From positions 17,613 to 81,612 of the forward strand of contig JAIOYF010000014.1 of assembly GCA_021741245.1 (NCBI GenBank): a DNA stretch of 64,000 nt. Reading direction: 5' to 3'. The position numbers and the translations under genes were made by a program. Origin of the DNA: Paracoccaceae bacterium (lineage in GTDB: Bacteria; Pseudomonadota; Alphaproteobacteria; Rhodobacterales; Rhodobacteraceae). The notes below the pieces were generated by a model. It was not told the DNA's origin, did no database searches, and saw only the letters and a list, made by a program, of their open reading frames with translations. Of the stretch, positions 37,173 through 47,097 are shown in pieces. How positions within the stretch are numbered: position 1 is the first letter of the stretch; every line of letters begins with the position of its first letter.

Positions 37173-38243
37173 ATGACAGACGGCGCAAAGTTGATGTCGG
37201 AAATGAACACACGCTCGCGCGAGGTGTTTCGTCGTGTCGTCGAAGGGTATCTGTCGTCCGGGGATCCGGTGGGCTCGCGAACGCTCACGCGCAGCATGTC
37301 TGAAAAGGTTTCAGCGGCCACCATCCGAAATACGATGCAAGATCTTGAATATCTTGGTCTTTTGGATAGTCCTCATACCTCCGCGGGCCGTATTCCAACG
37401 CAATTGGGTTTGCGTATGTTTGTCGATGGTCTTTTGGAGGTGGGCACCGTCTCGGATGAGGATCGCCAGCGGATGGATTCAACGCTCGGATCCAACGACC
37501 ATGATGTAGGCGCGCTGCTCGATCACGTTGGGGCAGCCTTGTCCGGAATCACCCGTGGGGCCAGCCTTGTGCTCACGCCCAAGCATGAGGCCGCCATTCG
37601 TCACATCGAGTTTGTCAGCCTCTCGCCGGACCGCGCGCTTGTGGTTTTGGTTTTTGCCGATGGCACGGTCGAGAACAGGCTTTTCTCCCCACCCGCAGGT
37701 CAAACACCCTCCTCCATGCGAGAGGCTGCCAATTTTCTCAATGCCTTAGCAGAAGGCAAAACCCTTTCCGAACTGCGCCGGACGATGGCAACGGATATCG
37801 CTCATCGGCGTCAAGAGATTGACTCCCTCGCCCGTGAACTCGTGGAAAGTGGCCTCGCCATTTGGGAGAATGCAGGCGAACGAAGTGAGCGCCTTATTGT
37901 GCGCGGACGTGCCAATCTGTTGGAGGCCGCAACCGAGGCGGTTGATCTGGACCGCATCCGCAGCCTCTTTGACGACCTTGAACGTAAGCGGGACATTGCC
38001 GAGTTTCTCGAATTGACCGACGAAGGCGAAGGTGTGCGCATTTTTATTGGTTCTGAGAACAAGCTTTTCTCACTTTCGGGTTCCTCTTTGGTCGTCTCTC
38101 CCTATATGAACGCTGATCGCAAGATCATCGGCGCGGTGGGCGTCATCGGACCGACTCGGCTAAATTATGGCCGGATTGTTCCGATCGTCGACTACACAGC
38201 GCAACTTGTCGGACGGTTGCTTTCAGACCGCGGCAAGGGATGA
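37173..38243 (+). CDS. hrcA: Heat-inducible transcription repressor HrcA
   Basis: A 356-residue repressor of chaperone genes that binds CIRCE elements. The N-terminal winged helix (about 8-80) contains YLSSGDPVGSRTLTR and TIRNTMQDLEYLGLL; the GAF-like and dimerisation domains follow, ending VVDYTAQLVGRLL. No CIRCE element (TTAGCACTC-N9-GAGTGCTAA) was found in this window, so its targets (groESL in other alphaproteobacteria) lie elsewhere. It is followed by grpE with a 4-base-overlap-sized junction in the longer reading or a 29-bp gap from the chosen start. Confidence 0.95.
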   Translation: MTDGAKLMSEMNTRSREVFRRVVEGYLSSGDPVGSRTLTRSMSEKVSAATIRNTMQDLEYLGLLDSPHTSAGRIPTQLGLRMFVDGLLEVGTVSDEDRQRMDSTLGSNDHDVGALLDHVGAALSGITRGASLVLTPKHEAAIRHIEFVSLSPDRALVVLVFADGTVENRLFSPPAGQTPSSMREAANFLNALAEGKTLSELRRTMATDIAHRRQEIDSLARELVESGLAIWENAGERSERLIVRGRANLLEAATEAVDLDRIRSLFDDLERKRDIAEFLELTDEGEGVRIFIGSENKLFSLSGSSLVVSPYMNADRKIIGAVGVIGPTRLNYGRIVPIVDYTAQLVGRLLSDRGKG

Positions 38244-38272
38244 AGACAGGACGAGAAACGAGGAAGACAGAC

Positions 38273-38803
38273 ATGGCGCAGGAACACCCGGCCCCCGAAG
38301 ATGTAGACCTGGAACAGGTCGAAGATTTCATTGCCGCCGCAGAGTTGGAAGACCTGCGTGCCGAGCGTGATGAACTGCGTGATCGCTTCATGCGGGCCTT
38401 GGCCGATGCTGAAAATTCGCGCAAGCGTGCCGACCGTGATCGTCGCGAGGCCGAGCAATATGGCGGCTCGAAACTCGCGCGCGACATGTTGCCAGTCTAT
38501 GACAACCTGAAGCGCGCACTCGATTCCGCCAGCGATGAAACCCGCACCCAATCAGCGGCGTTGATCGAAGGTGTTGAGCTGACCTTGCGCGAACTGACCA
38601 ATGTTTTGACCAAACATGGCGTCAAGCCGATCAGCCCCGCAGTGGGGGATCAATTCGATCCACAAGAGCATCAGGCAATGTTTGAAGCGCCCGTACCCGG
38701 AACCAAGGCGGGGCAGATCATTCAGGTCATGACCGTAGGGTTCATGCTGCATGATCGCCTTTTGCGCCCTGCTCAGGTCGGCGTCTCTTCCACGCCAGCC
38801 TAA
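38273..38803 (+). CDS. grpE: Nucleotide exchange factor GrpE
   Basis: A 176-residue DnaK exchange factor. An acidic N-terminus, a long coiled coil (about 20-85, ERDELRDRFMRALADAENSR), and a C-terminal beta domain with FDPQEHQAM and QVMTVGFMLHDRLLRPAQVGV are present. The start ATG 38273 follows GAGGAAG; the earlier in-frame ATG overlaps hrcA and lacks a good site. A GC-rich palindrome follows before mutS. Confidence 0.95.
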   Translation: MAQEHPAPEDVDLEQVEDFIAAAELEDLRAERDELRDRFMRALADAENSRKRADRDRREAEQYGGSKLARDMLPVYDNLKRALDSASDETRTQSAALIEGVELTLRELTNVLTKHGVKPISPAVGDQFDPQEHQAMFEAPVPGTKAGQIIQVMTVGFMLHDRLLRPAQVGVSSTPA

Positions 38804-38817
38804 ACCGGCAAGCCTGC

Positions 38818-38833
38818 GGCGAGGGCCCTCGCC
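38818..38833. terminator. GC-rich palindrome between grpE and mutS
   Basis: A perfect 16-bp palindrome GGCGAGGGCCCTCGCC in the 42-bp gap between convergent grpE and mutS. It can form a short hairpin on both strands but has no U-tract, so terminator function is only probable. Confidence 0.4.
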
Positions 38834-38845
38834 CTCGTCGCTGTT

Positions 38846-41485
38846 CTACGCCCCAAGGACCTGCTTTAGCTCATAGAGGGCACGCAGGGCCTCCAAGGGC
38901 GTCATTTCATCGGGGTGAAGGTCGCGCAATCGGACCTCGATCGCCGATGCCGTACTGGCCCTTGGCGTTGGGGCGACAGCGGGCGCGGCGCGGAACAGCG
39001 GCAGGTCATCAATCAAGGCCGCTTGTTTTCCCCCCTCGCGCTCGCCCTTTTCCAGCGCTTCCAGCACGATCTTGGCACGTTCAATCACGCTCGCTGGCAG
39101 GCCAGCAAGGCGCGCAACCTGCACACCATAGCTGCGATCAGCGGCCCCCTTTCGCACTTCGTGCAAAAAGATGACGTCGCCTTCCCATTCCTTGACGGAA
39201 ACAGTCGCGTTTTCGACGCCTGACAGCTTGCCGGCAAGGGCCGTCATCTCATGATAATGCGTGGCAAACAGCGCTCGGCAGCGATTGACCTCATGTAGGT
39301 GCTCCAATGTGGCCCAAGCAATCGACAGACCATCATATGTTGCCGTCCCCCTGCCGATTTCATCAAGGATCACCAGCGCACGATCATCAGCTTGGTTAAG
39401 GATTGCGGCCGTCTCGACCATCTCGACCATGAATGTCGACCTGCCTCGGGCAAGATCATCCGCCGCACCCACCCTGCTGAACAATTGGCTGACCCGGCCG
39501 ATGTGCGCGCGTGCCGCCGGAACAAAGCTGCCCGCCTGCGCCAAAAGGGCGATCAAGGCATTCTGGCGCAAGAATGTTGACTTACCCGCCATGTTCGGCC
39601 CGGTCAAAAGCCAGATCGCCGGTGTCGTCCCTTGGGTAAGGGCGCAGTCATTGGCAACAAACGGTCCAGACCCCAGCCGCCGCAGGGCACGCTCGACAAC
39701 CGGGTGTCGCCCTGCCGTCACATCAAAGGCATGGCTGTCATCGACAATCGGTTCCACCCAATCCTCGGCTGCGGCAAGGTCTGCAAAGGCTGTGGCAAGG
39801 TCGATCTCGGCCAAGGCCCGGGCCGCCGCGCCGATGCGACCAGACTCTGCCAGAATTGCGCCCAAGAGGCTGTCATACTGCCGCTTCTCAATCTCCAACG
39901 CGTGGTTGCCGGCATTGAGGATGCGTGTCTCAATCTCGCTCAGCGGCACCGTCGTAAAGCGGACCTGTCCCGCTGTTGTCTGTCGGTGAATGAATGTTTC
40001 CGACAGGGGCGGGGACAGCATCCTTTCGGCATGGATGGCGGTCGTCTCAATGAAATAGCCCAGCACATTGTTGTGCTTGATCTTCAGGCTTTGCACCGCC
40101 GTCTGTGCGATATACTCCGCCTGCATCTTGGCGATGACCCCGCGCCCTTCGTCGCGCAGGGCCCGCGTCTCGTCCAGCCCAGCGTCATAGCCAGTGGCAA
40201 TGAAACCACCATCTCGCGCCAAAAGGGGCGGTTCTGCGACCAGCGCTGCCTCCAGCAGGTCAACCAAGGGCCCATGGCCCAGTAAGGCACCCGCAGCCTC
40301 TGCCAAAAGCGCCGGCGCGCCATCCAGCATCTTGCTGATCTTCTGTGCCTGAGTCAGTCCTGCCCGTATGGCCGTCATATCCCGAGGTCCGCCACGGTCA
40401 AGCGCAAGGCGCGACAGCGCGCGATCCATATCGGGAACCCGGCGCAGGGCGTCACGCAGGGCCTCACGGGTGCCTGCCTGTCCCAATGCATAGCGCACGG
40501 CATCATGGCGGGTGTGGATCGTCGCCAGATCGCACGAGGGGGCTGAAAGCCGCCGCTCCAGCAATCGCGCACCCGCGGATGTAACAGTCCGGTCTACCGC
40601 CGCGATCAGCGACCCTTCGCGCCCCCCAGACAAGGCTTGGGTGATTTCCAGATTGCGCCGCGTGGCAAAGTCGATCTGCATGGCCCCGCCTGCCGCCTCA
40701 CGGATCGGCGCGCGCATCAAGGGAAGACGTCCTTTCTGTGTCAGGTCCAGATAATCGACCAACGCCCCCATGGCCGAGATCTCGGCCCGCCCAAAGGTGC
40801 CAAACGCCTCCAAAGAACCAACCGCAAACAGGGTGCACAGGCGCTTTTCGGCATTGGCTGAATCAAAACTGCCGCGCGATAGGGGCGTCAGTGCCGTGCC
40901 CAGATCCTGCGCCAGAGGGATCAAATCCGCCTCGCGTGTCTCATTCACCAGAACTTCGCGTGGGGCCAGACGCGCCATCTCCGGCGAAAGCCGCGCCAAG
41001 GCGCAGGGCATCACCCTGAACTCTCCGGTCGATATATCGGCCCATGCCAGCGCCGCCTCATCTCGAACTTCGGACCACGCGCACAGAAAATTGTGCCGCC
41101 GCGCCTCCAGCAGCGCGTCTTCGGTCAGGGTTCCGGGGGTGACAAGGCGCACAACATCCCGCTTGACGACGGATTTTGATCCGCGCCTTTTCGCCTCTGC
41201 CGGGTCTTCCAGTTGCTCGGCAATCCCAACACGAAACCCTTTCCGGATCAGCGTCAGCAGATAGCCTTCAGACGAATGTACCGGCACGCCGCACATGGGG
41301 ATCGGCTCGCCCAAATGGGTTCCGCGCTTGGTCAGCGCAATGTCCAGCGCCTCTGACGCTGCTATGGCATCCTCGAAGAACATTTCATAGAAATCGCCCA
41401 TTCGATAGAACAGCAGCGCGCCGGGGTTCCGCGCTTTGATCTCCAGAAACTGCGCCATCATTGGCGTTACATTGTCATCCGTCAC
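38846..41485 (-). CDS. mutS: DNA mismatch repair protein MutS
   Basis: An 879-residue mismatch-recognition ATPase. The mismatch-binding F-x-E motif is Phe32-Tyr33-Glu34 in [12 protein letters not shown]; Walker A is [10 protein letters not shown], with the [12 protein letters not shown]alker B/signature region and FATHYHEM downstream. The start is GTG 41485, giving [13 protein letters not shown] with a GGGGGA ribosome site; the frame stays open 76 codons further upstream, but that part has no MutS similarity. The length is normal. It is convergent with grpE. Confidence 0.95.
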   Translation of the reverse strand: MTDDNVTPMMAQFLEIKARNPGALLFYRMGDFYEMFFEDAIAASEALDIALTKRGTHLGEPIPMCGVPVHSSEGYLLTLIRKGFRVGIAEQLEDPAEAKRRGSKSVVKRDVVRLVTPGTLTEDALLEARRHNFLCAWSEVRDEAALAWADISTGEFRVMPCALARLSPEMARLAPREVLVNETREADLIPLAQDLGTALTPLSRGSFDSANAEKRLCTLFAVGSLEAFGTFGRAEISAMGALVDYLDLTQKGRLPLMRAPIREAAGGAMQIDFATRRNLEITQALSGGREGSLIAAVDRTVTSAGARLLERRLSAPSCDLATIHTRHDAVRYALGQAGTREALRDALRRVPDMDRALSRLALDRGGPRDMTAIRAGLTQAQKISKMLDGAPALLAEAAGALLGHGPLVDLLEAALVAEPPLLARDGGFIATGYDAGLDETRALRDEGRGVIAKMQAEYIAQTAVQSLKIKHNNVLGYFIETTAIHAERMLSPPLSETFIHRQTTAGQVRFTTVPLSEIETRILNAGNHALEIEKRQYDSLLGAILAESGRIGAAARALAEIDLATAFADLAAAEDWVEPIVDDSHAFDVTAGRHPVVERALRRLGSGPFVANDCALTQGTTPAIWLLTGPNMAGKSTFLRQNALIALLAQAGSFVPAARAHIGRVSQLFSRVGAADDLARGRSTFMVEMVETAAILNQADDRALVILDEIGRGTATYDGLSIAWATLEHLHEVNRCRALFATHYHEMTALAGKLSGVENATVSVKEWEGDVIFLHEVRKGAADRSYGVQVARLAGLPASVIERAKIVLEALEKGEREGGKQAALIDDLPLFRAAPAVAPTPRASTASAIEVRLRDLHPDEMTPLEALRALYELKQVLGA

Positions 41486-41612
41486 CCTGTCCCCCGAGGT
41501 TTTCGTGCCGATGCAACAAAAGCACTTTGGCCGCGCAAAGGGAACCATCTGGCGGGGGTGCCCGCCGACAAAAGGTTGAAAGGCCGGCCCCAACTTGCAA
41601 TAGTTTGCCACC

Positions 41613-43367
41613 ATGGCCAAAGGGCAGAAGGTCAAAGCAGACGTGTCGAACGAGAGCAGCCCCTTTCCCTTGCCACAAGATCTGATCCTGAACCCTTTTA
41701 CAGATCCGGGCATTCTTGCGTTGGAGAAGCCGGACTATATCTGGCGCCCGTGTCAGCCCGCCAAAATCCTTGGCTTTTCGGCAAGCGAGCATCCCGAAGT
41801 TTCCGAAAAGATCGATGCATTCATCGCAAGGACCCAGAGGCATAGGGTCTTTGGTCAGGCAGTGGAGTTCAACACCTTTCCAGTCCTGATAGACGACGTC
41901 TCGGTCCAAAAGTCGTATCTGACGGCCTATGGGAAATCGCCCATCAGTGGCTCCGCCGGCATTCGTCTTTTGAACCGATACTGTTTTGAAGGATCGTCAC
42001 CGGGCTTTGATGCCGAAGCGGCACTTGTGGCATTTTTCAACACTCCTTCAGGCCCGGAAGAAGCGTTTCCGCAACTCACCAAGCCACTGTCCATCGACAC
42101 CGCCTTTGTGATCGAGGCCCGCAATACCTTCAATTACTTCCATTTTCTGACGGAAACCTTGGGCCAACTGTGTCTTGTCGAAGAGGCGGGGGTTCACGGC
42201 CCGATCTATATCCACTACCCGAACCCGGATGAAAAGACGGGCGCGTTTTGCAGGGCCTATATTGATGCGCTCTTTCCAGAACTTGCGGATCGGGTCGTTT
42301 TTCAAAGGGTCCCCGCAAAGCACTCATGCGCCGTCACCCCCTATAATTTCTTGGCAAGCTTCTACCTTTTGCCCGAGGCAGATCGGTCTGGGATAGACAG
42401 CCTTGCCCCGTCAGATTTTTATTGGAAAGGACCTCGGGCGACACGGATTTCGCATGCCGTTCTCAAGCAAAACAGCGTGGACTCCACCCTGTTCAAACTG
42501 CGTGACCGTGCGTTGCGGGCCATTGAAGGCAAGGATTTCAGTCATCTTCCCCGCCGCTTTTGGGTCAGTCGAGAGGATGAAAACAGCCGAAGCAGACCCA
42601 TGAAGGGCGAGGCAGAACTGGTTGAGATGTTGGGCCTGTTTGGCTTTGAATCAGTTATGTTTGAACGGCTGTCACCGCTGGAGCAGATTGCAATCATGGC
42701 CAATGCAGAGGTGATGATATCTCACCACGGCGCCGGTTTTGCAAATATGCTGTTCGCCTCGCCAAAGTCTTGCGTCATTGAGGTGGGCACCTTGCAAACG
42801 GCTGTCTGGCGGTGGGGTGATTTTTGGCGATTGGCCCATGTCAGCCAGTGCCGATACGTCTCGTTCTTTGCGGATTTCAACAAGGCTGACCCGCTTGCGG
42901 AACCATCGTTCAACGAGGAAAGCATTGTTCCCGTGCATCTGTCGACAAAGGGTCGCGCCCAAGTGATGTCTTTCTTGGTCTCATTGCTTGGCCATCACCC
43001 GGTGCTTCAGCGGCTAGAAGACCTGCGCCGTGTCGCCGGACAGATGGTATCCATAGGGGCGGATGATCGGGCGGTCGAACTGCTGACAAAGAATGAAACC
43101 TTGGCAAAATCAGATGCTGATCTTTGTCTTTTGCGGGCTGACTGTCATCGCCGCCAGTTTGAACACAACGCCGAGTTTCTTGCGCTTTTGGATGCTTGGG
43201 CTGCGGATGGGTCGCGGTGGCAAACGTTGGTACGCATGATCTGGTACGGGCGCCGGGCGAATAGCACCAAGATTGTCGATTGGGCGCTTGGCTTGCTGGG
43301 GGCCGATTTTCCCGACAGGCATCTGGCGTTCATCAAAAGCGCCGAGTGGGTGCGCAAGCGTCGCTAG
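41613..43367 (+). CDS. GT61-family glycosyltransferase (DUF563)
   Basis: A 584-residue putative glycosyltransferase. The family signature [13 protein letters not shown] lies near 368-380, preceded by an RTFYFHFL-like [13 protein letters not shown] segment and RRFWVSRED. No signal peptide or membrane helix is evident, so it is probably cytosolic. The C-terminal 120 residues look like a helical repeat extension. It stands alone between mutS and a lacI-type gene, with no other glycan genes beside it; donor and acceptor are unknown. Confidence 0.82.
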   Translation: MAKGQKVKADVSNESSPFPLPQDLILNPFTDPGILALEKPDYIWRPCQPAKILGFSASEHPEVSEKIDAFIARTQRHRVFGQAVEFNTFPVLIDDVSVQKSYLTAYGKSPISGSAGIRLLNRYCFEGSSPGFDAEAALVAFFNTPSGPEEAFPQLTKPLSIDTAFVIEARNTFNYFHFLTETLGQLCLVEEAGVHGPIYIHYPNPDEKTGAFCRAYIDALFPELADRVVFQRVPAKHSCAVTPYNFLASFYLLPEADRSGIDSLAPSDFYWKGPRATRISHAVLKQNSVDSTLFKLRDRALRAIEGKDFSHLPRRFWVSREDENSRSRPMKGEAELVEMLGLFGFESVMFERLSPLEQIAIMANAEVMISHHGAGFANMLFASPKSCVIEVGTLQTAVWRWGDFWRLAHVSQCRYVSFFADFNKADPLAEPSFNEESIVPVHLSTKGRAQVMSFLVSLLGHHPVLQRLEDLRRVAGQMVSIGADDRAVELLTKNETLAKSDADLCLLRADCHRRQFEHNAEFLALLDAWAADGSRWQTLVRMIWYGRRANSTKIVDWALGLLGADFPDRHLAFIKSAEWVRKRR

Positions 43368-43397
43368 AGCGCTCATCTCCAGCATTCGTTATGCGGT

Positions 43398-43426
43398 AAA
43401 AAGGGACCCGCCCGAAGAAGGTCCTG
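43398..43426 (-). terminator. Terminator for the lacI-type gene
   Basis: On the minus strand GGACC and GGTCC (43420-43424 and 43404-43408) pair around an 11-base loop and are followed by CTTTTTA. It lies 30-60 bp after the regulator stop and between it and the convergent GT61 gene. Confidence 0.72.
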
Positions 43427-43456
43427 TTTCATCTGTCCAACATGCAACGCTGCCAC

Positions 43457-44497
43457 TTATATGTTGGTGCGCAAAAGGATCTCAATTCGGATGTTTTCTT
43501 GCGATCCAAGCGTTTGTCGCCGATCCACAATGCCTTTCAACCTTCGGATTGCGCTGCGCACAAGGTGGCCCGCGTCTTGGGCGATGACACCATCCAATGT
43601 TCTGTCCCGCAGCGCCTGCTGGGTAAAGGGCGTGCGCTCATGGGCGATCTTGATGATGGAGGGCGCCACGTCCAATTCCTTGAGAATGGAAAGTGGTATG
43701 CGCGCCTCTGAGGCCATGACGTAGATACCGACCGTATCTGGATTGGCCCGCAGGTTGGTCGAAATCACGGAACGTGCCCGCTCTGCTTGGCCATAGGTTT
43801 CCAGTGATGGCAGGGCATGCAAATGGGGAAAGTTTTCGTTGATCTCTTTGTCAAAGCCCATTCTGCGTTCCATGCTGTCGCGAGATTGCATGCTTTCTGC
43901 AATCACCATGACGGACCCACGGCGCGCGCCCACGCACTGGCCTAGCAGCAGTCCAGCAGTCGCCCCTGCGGCGCAGTTGTCGATGCCAACCCAATGGGCG
44001 TCCATCATCGTCTGGTTTGAAATGAACGGCAGGGCCGCGACTCCACGTTCTTGCAGTCGTGTGATCGCATCGCGGACCTGCGGCGTTTCTGGCGACATGA
44101 TCGCGACACCCGAAACATCTTCCTTTGACAGCGATCCGAGAAAGTTTGAAATGCTGTGGGGATCGTTTTCATCAATATGGTGCACGTCGCACCAGACGTG
44201 GTCGGCGGCGAAAAGGGCGTCGGCCTCTTCGATGCGTTCGATGATCTGCTGCAAGAATTGATCACCAGACCGGGGCAGGGCAAAGACGAACCTGTAACTT
44301 TGCGATTTTGCCAGATTTGCAGCCTGCAGATTGCGGACGAATCCCAACCCCTCAATCGCCTTGTTGACCCGATCAACGGTGTCTTGCTTTACGCCTTCCC
44401 GGCCATTCAGCACCCGATCAACGGTTGCCCGGCTGACGCCGGCCGCCTTGGCGAGATCTTTTGTTGTGGGTCGCAGCGTAGGCTTCTGGATCGTCAT
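43457..44497 (-). CDS. LacI-family transcriptional regulator
   Basis: A 346-residue repressor-type regulator. The helix-turn-helix is about 11-35 (TTKDLAKAAGVSRATVDRVL, with the hinge NGREGV), followed by a periplasmic-binding-like sensor domain. It diverges from the ABC importer operon, and two CACGTG-centred palindromes lie between them (44585-44597 and 44615-44630). By family rule it should repress the importer until the imported sugar or polyol, or its phosphate, binds. The start ATG 44497 has no strong ribosome site. Confidence 0.92.
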   Translation of the reverse strand: MTIQKPTLRPTTKDLAKAAGVSRATVDRVLNGREGVKQDTVDRVNKAIEGLGFVRNLQAANLAKSQSYRFVFALPRSGDQFLQQIIERIEEADALFAADHVWCDVHHIDENDPHSISNFLGSLSKEDVSGVAIMSPETPQVRDAITRLQERGVAALPFISNQTMMDAHWVGIDNCAAGATAGLLLGQCVGARRGSVMVIAESMQSRDSMERRMGFDKEINENFPHLHALPSLETYGQAERARSVISTNLRANPDTVGIYVMASEARIPLSILKELDVAPSIIKIAHERTPFTQQALRDRTLDGVIAQDAGHLVRSAIRRLKGIVDRRQTLGSQENIRIEILLRTNI

Positions 44498-44583
44498 TTC
44501 AGTCTATTTCTTACACTTATCAGTCGTTTGATGGTCAGGGCGACCGACCGGCGCTTGGGTCGGTTTCGTCGGCTTATCATAAC

Positions 44584-44630
44584 TTGAGGCACGTGTCGCA
44601 GAAAAATCTTGCTATGAGACACGTGCCTCA
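44584..44630. promoter_or_regulatory. Twin LacI-type operators in the importer promoter
   Basis: TGAGGCACGTGTC (44585-44597) and its exact reverse complement GACACGTGCCTCA (44618-44630) face each other, centres 33 bp apart. Each copy is itself a near-palindrome centred on CACGTG; the second reads TGAGACACGTGCCTCA (44615-44630) with one mismatch. Their spacing of about three helical turns suits two repressor dimers on one DNA face. The CG-centred palindrome form is typical of LacI-family operators. Confidence 0.8.
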
Positions 44631-44637
44631 TTATGCA
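44609..44637 (+). promoter_or_regulatory. Probable promoter of the ABC importer operon
   Basis: TTGCTA (44609-44614) and TATGCA (44632-44637) are separated by 17 bases, a fair match to -35 and -10 elements. The second operator fills the spacer, so bound repressor would exclude RNA polymerase. The SBP start codon is 67 bp downstream. Confidence 0.5.
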
Positions 44638-44703
44638 TTTGTTACGATAGTGGCACGGCGAGGAGGCTGAGCCGGTCGACAGTCCTTTGGGAGGAACAAT
44701 CGA

Positions 44704-46026
44704 ATGAAACTGAAATTGATGATGACGGCTGCGGCCGGTGCCTTGATTGCCGGTGGTCTGTCGACAGCGGCGACCGCCGAGGACCTGACCCTGTGCTGGG
44801 CAGCTTGGGATCCCGCAAATGCCTTGATCGAACTCAGCAAGGATTTCGAGGCCCAGTCCGGCAACACCATGCACTTCGAATTCGTGCCATGGCCGAACTT
44901 TGCCGACCGGATGCTGAATGAGCTTAATTCAGGCGGCAAGCTGTGTGACCTGTTGATTGGTGACAGCCAGTGGATCGGCGGCGCGGCTGAAAATGGCCAA
45001 TACTTGAAGCTGAATGATTTCTTTGATGCCAATGGCATATCGATGGCGGATTTCATCCCGGCAACCGTCACCGGCTATGCAGAGTGGCCAAAGAATACGC
45101 CCAATTACTATGCGTTGCCTGCATTTGGCGATGTTGTCGGCTGGACCTATCGCAAGGACTGGTTCGAACGCCCCGAACTTCAGGCGGAATTCAAAGCGAA
45201 ATATGGTCGTGATTTGGGCGTTCCTGCCACTTTGGAAGAACTCAAGGATATCGCCCAGTTTTTCCAAGGCCGCGATATTGACGGAACCACCGTGTATGGT
45301 GCCGCGATCTACACCGAGCGCGGGTCCGAAGGGATCACCATGGGCGTGACAAACGCGCTTTACAACTATGGTTTCCTCTATGAGAATCCGGAGAAGCCCT
45401 ATGACATGCAAGGCTTTGTAAATTCGCCCGGCGCTGCTGCTGGTCTTGAATTCTACAAGGCGCTTTACGACACAGCCACCCCTCCCGGGTCTTCGAACTG
45501 GTACATGGGTGAGAACATTGATGCCTACCGGTCTGGTCAGGTTGCGATGCAAATGAACTTTGCCTTTATCTGGCCGGGCGTCGAGGCAGACGCGAATGTT
45601 GGTGGCGGCAAATCGGGATATTTCCCGAACCCGGCTGGGCCTGCGGGTCAGTTTGCGCAGTTGGGGGGGCAGGGCATCTCGGTCGTCGCCAATACCGAGC
45701 ATCAGGCCGCCGCGCTGGACTACATCAAGTGGTTTGCCCAACCCGATGTGCAGGCGAAATGGTGGTCACTTGGTGGGTATTCCGCATTGCGGGCCGTTGT
45801 CGAAGACCCCGGCTTTGCAACCAGCCAGCCCTATGCACAGACCTTCCTCGACAGCATGGCGATCGTAAAGGATTTCTGGGCCGAGCCTGCCTATGCAGAT
45901 CTTTTGCTGCCGATGCAGGAGCGCATCCATAACTATGTGATCGCTGGCGAGGGCACCGCCCAAGAGGCGCTTGATGGTATTGTGAGTGACTGGACGGAAG
46001 TGTTTGAGGACGAAGGCAAACTCTGA
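44704..46026 (+). CDS. ABC importer substrate-binding protein (family 1)
   Basis: A 440-residue periplasmic solute receptor. The signal peptide covers about 1-25 (AATA cleavage before EDLTL). The mature protein has the family-1 extracellular solute-binding fold of sugar and polyol receptors, with aromatic-rich stretches (NYYALPAFGDVVGWTYRKDW). GGGAGGAA precedes the start. It is the first gene of an operon with two permeases, two ATPases and a dihydroxyacetone kinase; the kinase suggests a triose, tetrulose or polyol substrate, but the ligand cannot be read from sequence. Confidence 0.92.
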   Translation: MKLKLMMTAAAGALIAGGLSTAATAEDLTLCWAAWDPANALIELSKDFEAQSGNTMHFEFVPWPNFADRMLNELNSGGKLCDLLIGDSQWIGGAAENGQYLKLNDFFDANGISMADFIPATVTGYAEWPKNTPNYYALPAFGDVVGWTYRKDWFERPELQAEFKAKYGRDLGVPATLEELKDIAQFFQGRDIDGTTVYGAAIYTERGSEGITMGVTNALYNYGFLYENPEKPYDMQGFVNSPGAAAGLEFYKALYDTATPPGSSNWYMGENIDAYRSGQVAMQMNFAFIWPGVEADANVGGGKSGYFPNPAGPAGQFAQLGGQGISVVANTEHQAAALDYIKWFAQPDVQAKWWSLGGYSALRAVVEDPGFATSQPYAQTFLDSMAIVKDFWAEPAYADLLLPMQERIHNYVIAGEGTAQEALDGIVSDWTEVFEDEGKL

Positions 46027-46065
46027 TCTCCTCTCTGTCTGGCACCTATGGTGTTTGGCAAACTG

Positions 46066-46093
46066 CTCTGGCCGGTTTTCGGGTCGGCCAGAG
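46066..46093 (+). other. Intra-operon hairpin after the substrate-binding protein gene
   Basis: CTCTGGCCG (46066-46074) and CGGCCAGAG (46085-46093) form a perfect 9-bp stem with a 10-base loop, 40 bp after the SBP stop and 60 bp before the first permease. It has no strong U-tract. Such hairpins commonly stabilise the SBP message or partly terminate, giving more receptor than permease. Confidence 0.62.
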
Positions 46094-46152
46094 TCTGTTT
46101 CACGCGCGCCTTAACGGCACGGGCCTGACGGCGTCGTAAGGAAAGAGGAATA

Positions 46153-47097
46153 ATGGACTCTCCGATTGACAGGGCGGCAATCAAGACGCCCGATGGGATA
46201 GCGCGACGGATCCGGGGTCTTTCCGACCGGACGATTGCCTGGATATTTGTTGCGCCAACGATTTTCCTTCTACTGGCGGTCAATATCTTTCCATTGATCT
46301 GGACAATCCGGCTGAGCTTTACGGATTTTCGTGTCAATCGCCCCAACAATGCGATCGAATGGGTGGGCCTGCGCAATTATGAGCGGATCCTTACAGATCC
46401 CGACATCTGGGCCACCATGCAGGCGACGGCGCATTTCCTGATCTGGACTCTGGTGTTGCAGGTTCTCATCGGTTTTACCCTCGCCTTTCTGATCAACATG
46501 AAATTCAAGGGCAACGACCTTTGGACGACGATCATCGTTTTCCCGATGATGTTGTCGCCTGCGGTCGTGGGCAACTTCTGGACCTTTCTTTATCAGCCGC
46601 AAATTGGCCTCTTCAACTATGCCGTGGCCTTTGTGACGGGCGCGGATCCTGCCAGTTTTTCCATGATCGGCGACGTAAACCTTGCGCCTTGGGCGATTGT
46701 GATTGCCGACACATGGATGTGGACGCCGTTTGTGATGCTGATCTGTCTGGCGGGCCTGCGGTCGATCCCCGACAGTATCTATGAGGCGGCAGAATGTGAC
46801 CGGGCCAGCAAATGGCGGCAGTTCTGGACGATCACATTGCCCTTGGCGCTGCCCTTCCTGATGCTGGCGGTGCTTTTTCGCGGCATCGAGAACTTCAAGA
46901 TGTTCGATCTTGTCGTGCAGCTGACGGGCGGCGGGCCGGGCAACACAACCACGCTCACCTCAATTGATCTTAAACGCGAAGCGTTTGAGAAATGGCGCAC
47001 AGGGTATTCCTCGGCCTATGCCGTGATCCTTTTTGTCACAGTCTTTGGCCTTGCGTCCATCTATGTCAAAGCCCTGAACAAGGTCAAAGAAAGATGA
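46153..47097 (+). CDS. ABC importer permease (MalF/UgpA type)
   Basis: A 314-residue inner-membrane subunit with six predicted helices. The coupling loop to the ATPase is the EAA motif in IYEAAECDRASKWRQF near the C-terminal third, and the C-terminal GPGNTTTLT stretch is usual for MalF-like sugar permeases. AAAGAGGAA precedes the start. Its stop overlaps the second permease start by 4 bp (ATGA at 47094). Confidence 0.93.
   Translation: MDSPIDRAAIKTPDGIARRIRGLSDRTIAWIFVAPTIFLLLAVNIFPLIWTIRLSFTDFRVNRPNNAIEWVGLRNYERILTDPDIWATMQATAHFLIWTLVLQVLIGFTLAFLINMKFKGNDLWTTIIVFPMMLSPAVVGNFWTFLYQPQIGLFNYAVAFVTGADPASFSMIGDVNLAPWAIVIADTWMWTPFVMLICLAGLRSIPDSIYEAAECDRASKWRQFWTITLPLALPFLMLAVLFRGIENFKMFDLVVQLTGGGPGNTTTLTSIDLKREAFEKWRTGYSSAYAVILFVTVFGLASIYVKALNKVKER

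Noticed and set aside
39261..39989. Plus-strand 242-codon frame opposite mutS
   Set aside because: Antisense to the MutS ATPase domain; Ser/Ala/Arg-rich shadow translation.
46097..46108. Possible fourth parS (GTTTCACGCG)
   Set aside because: Only the left half matches; the palindrome is broken, unlike the three perfect copies.
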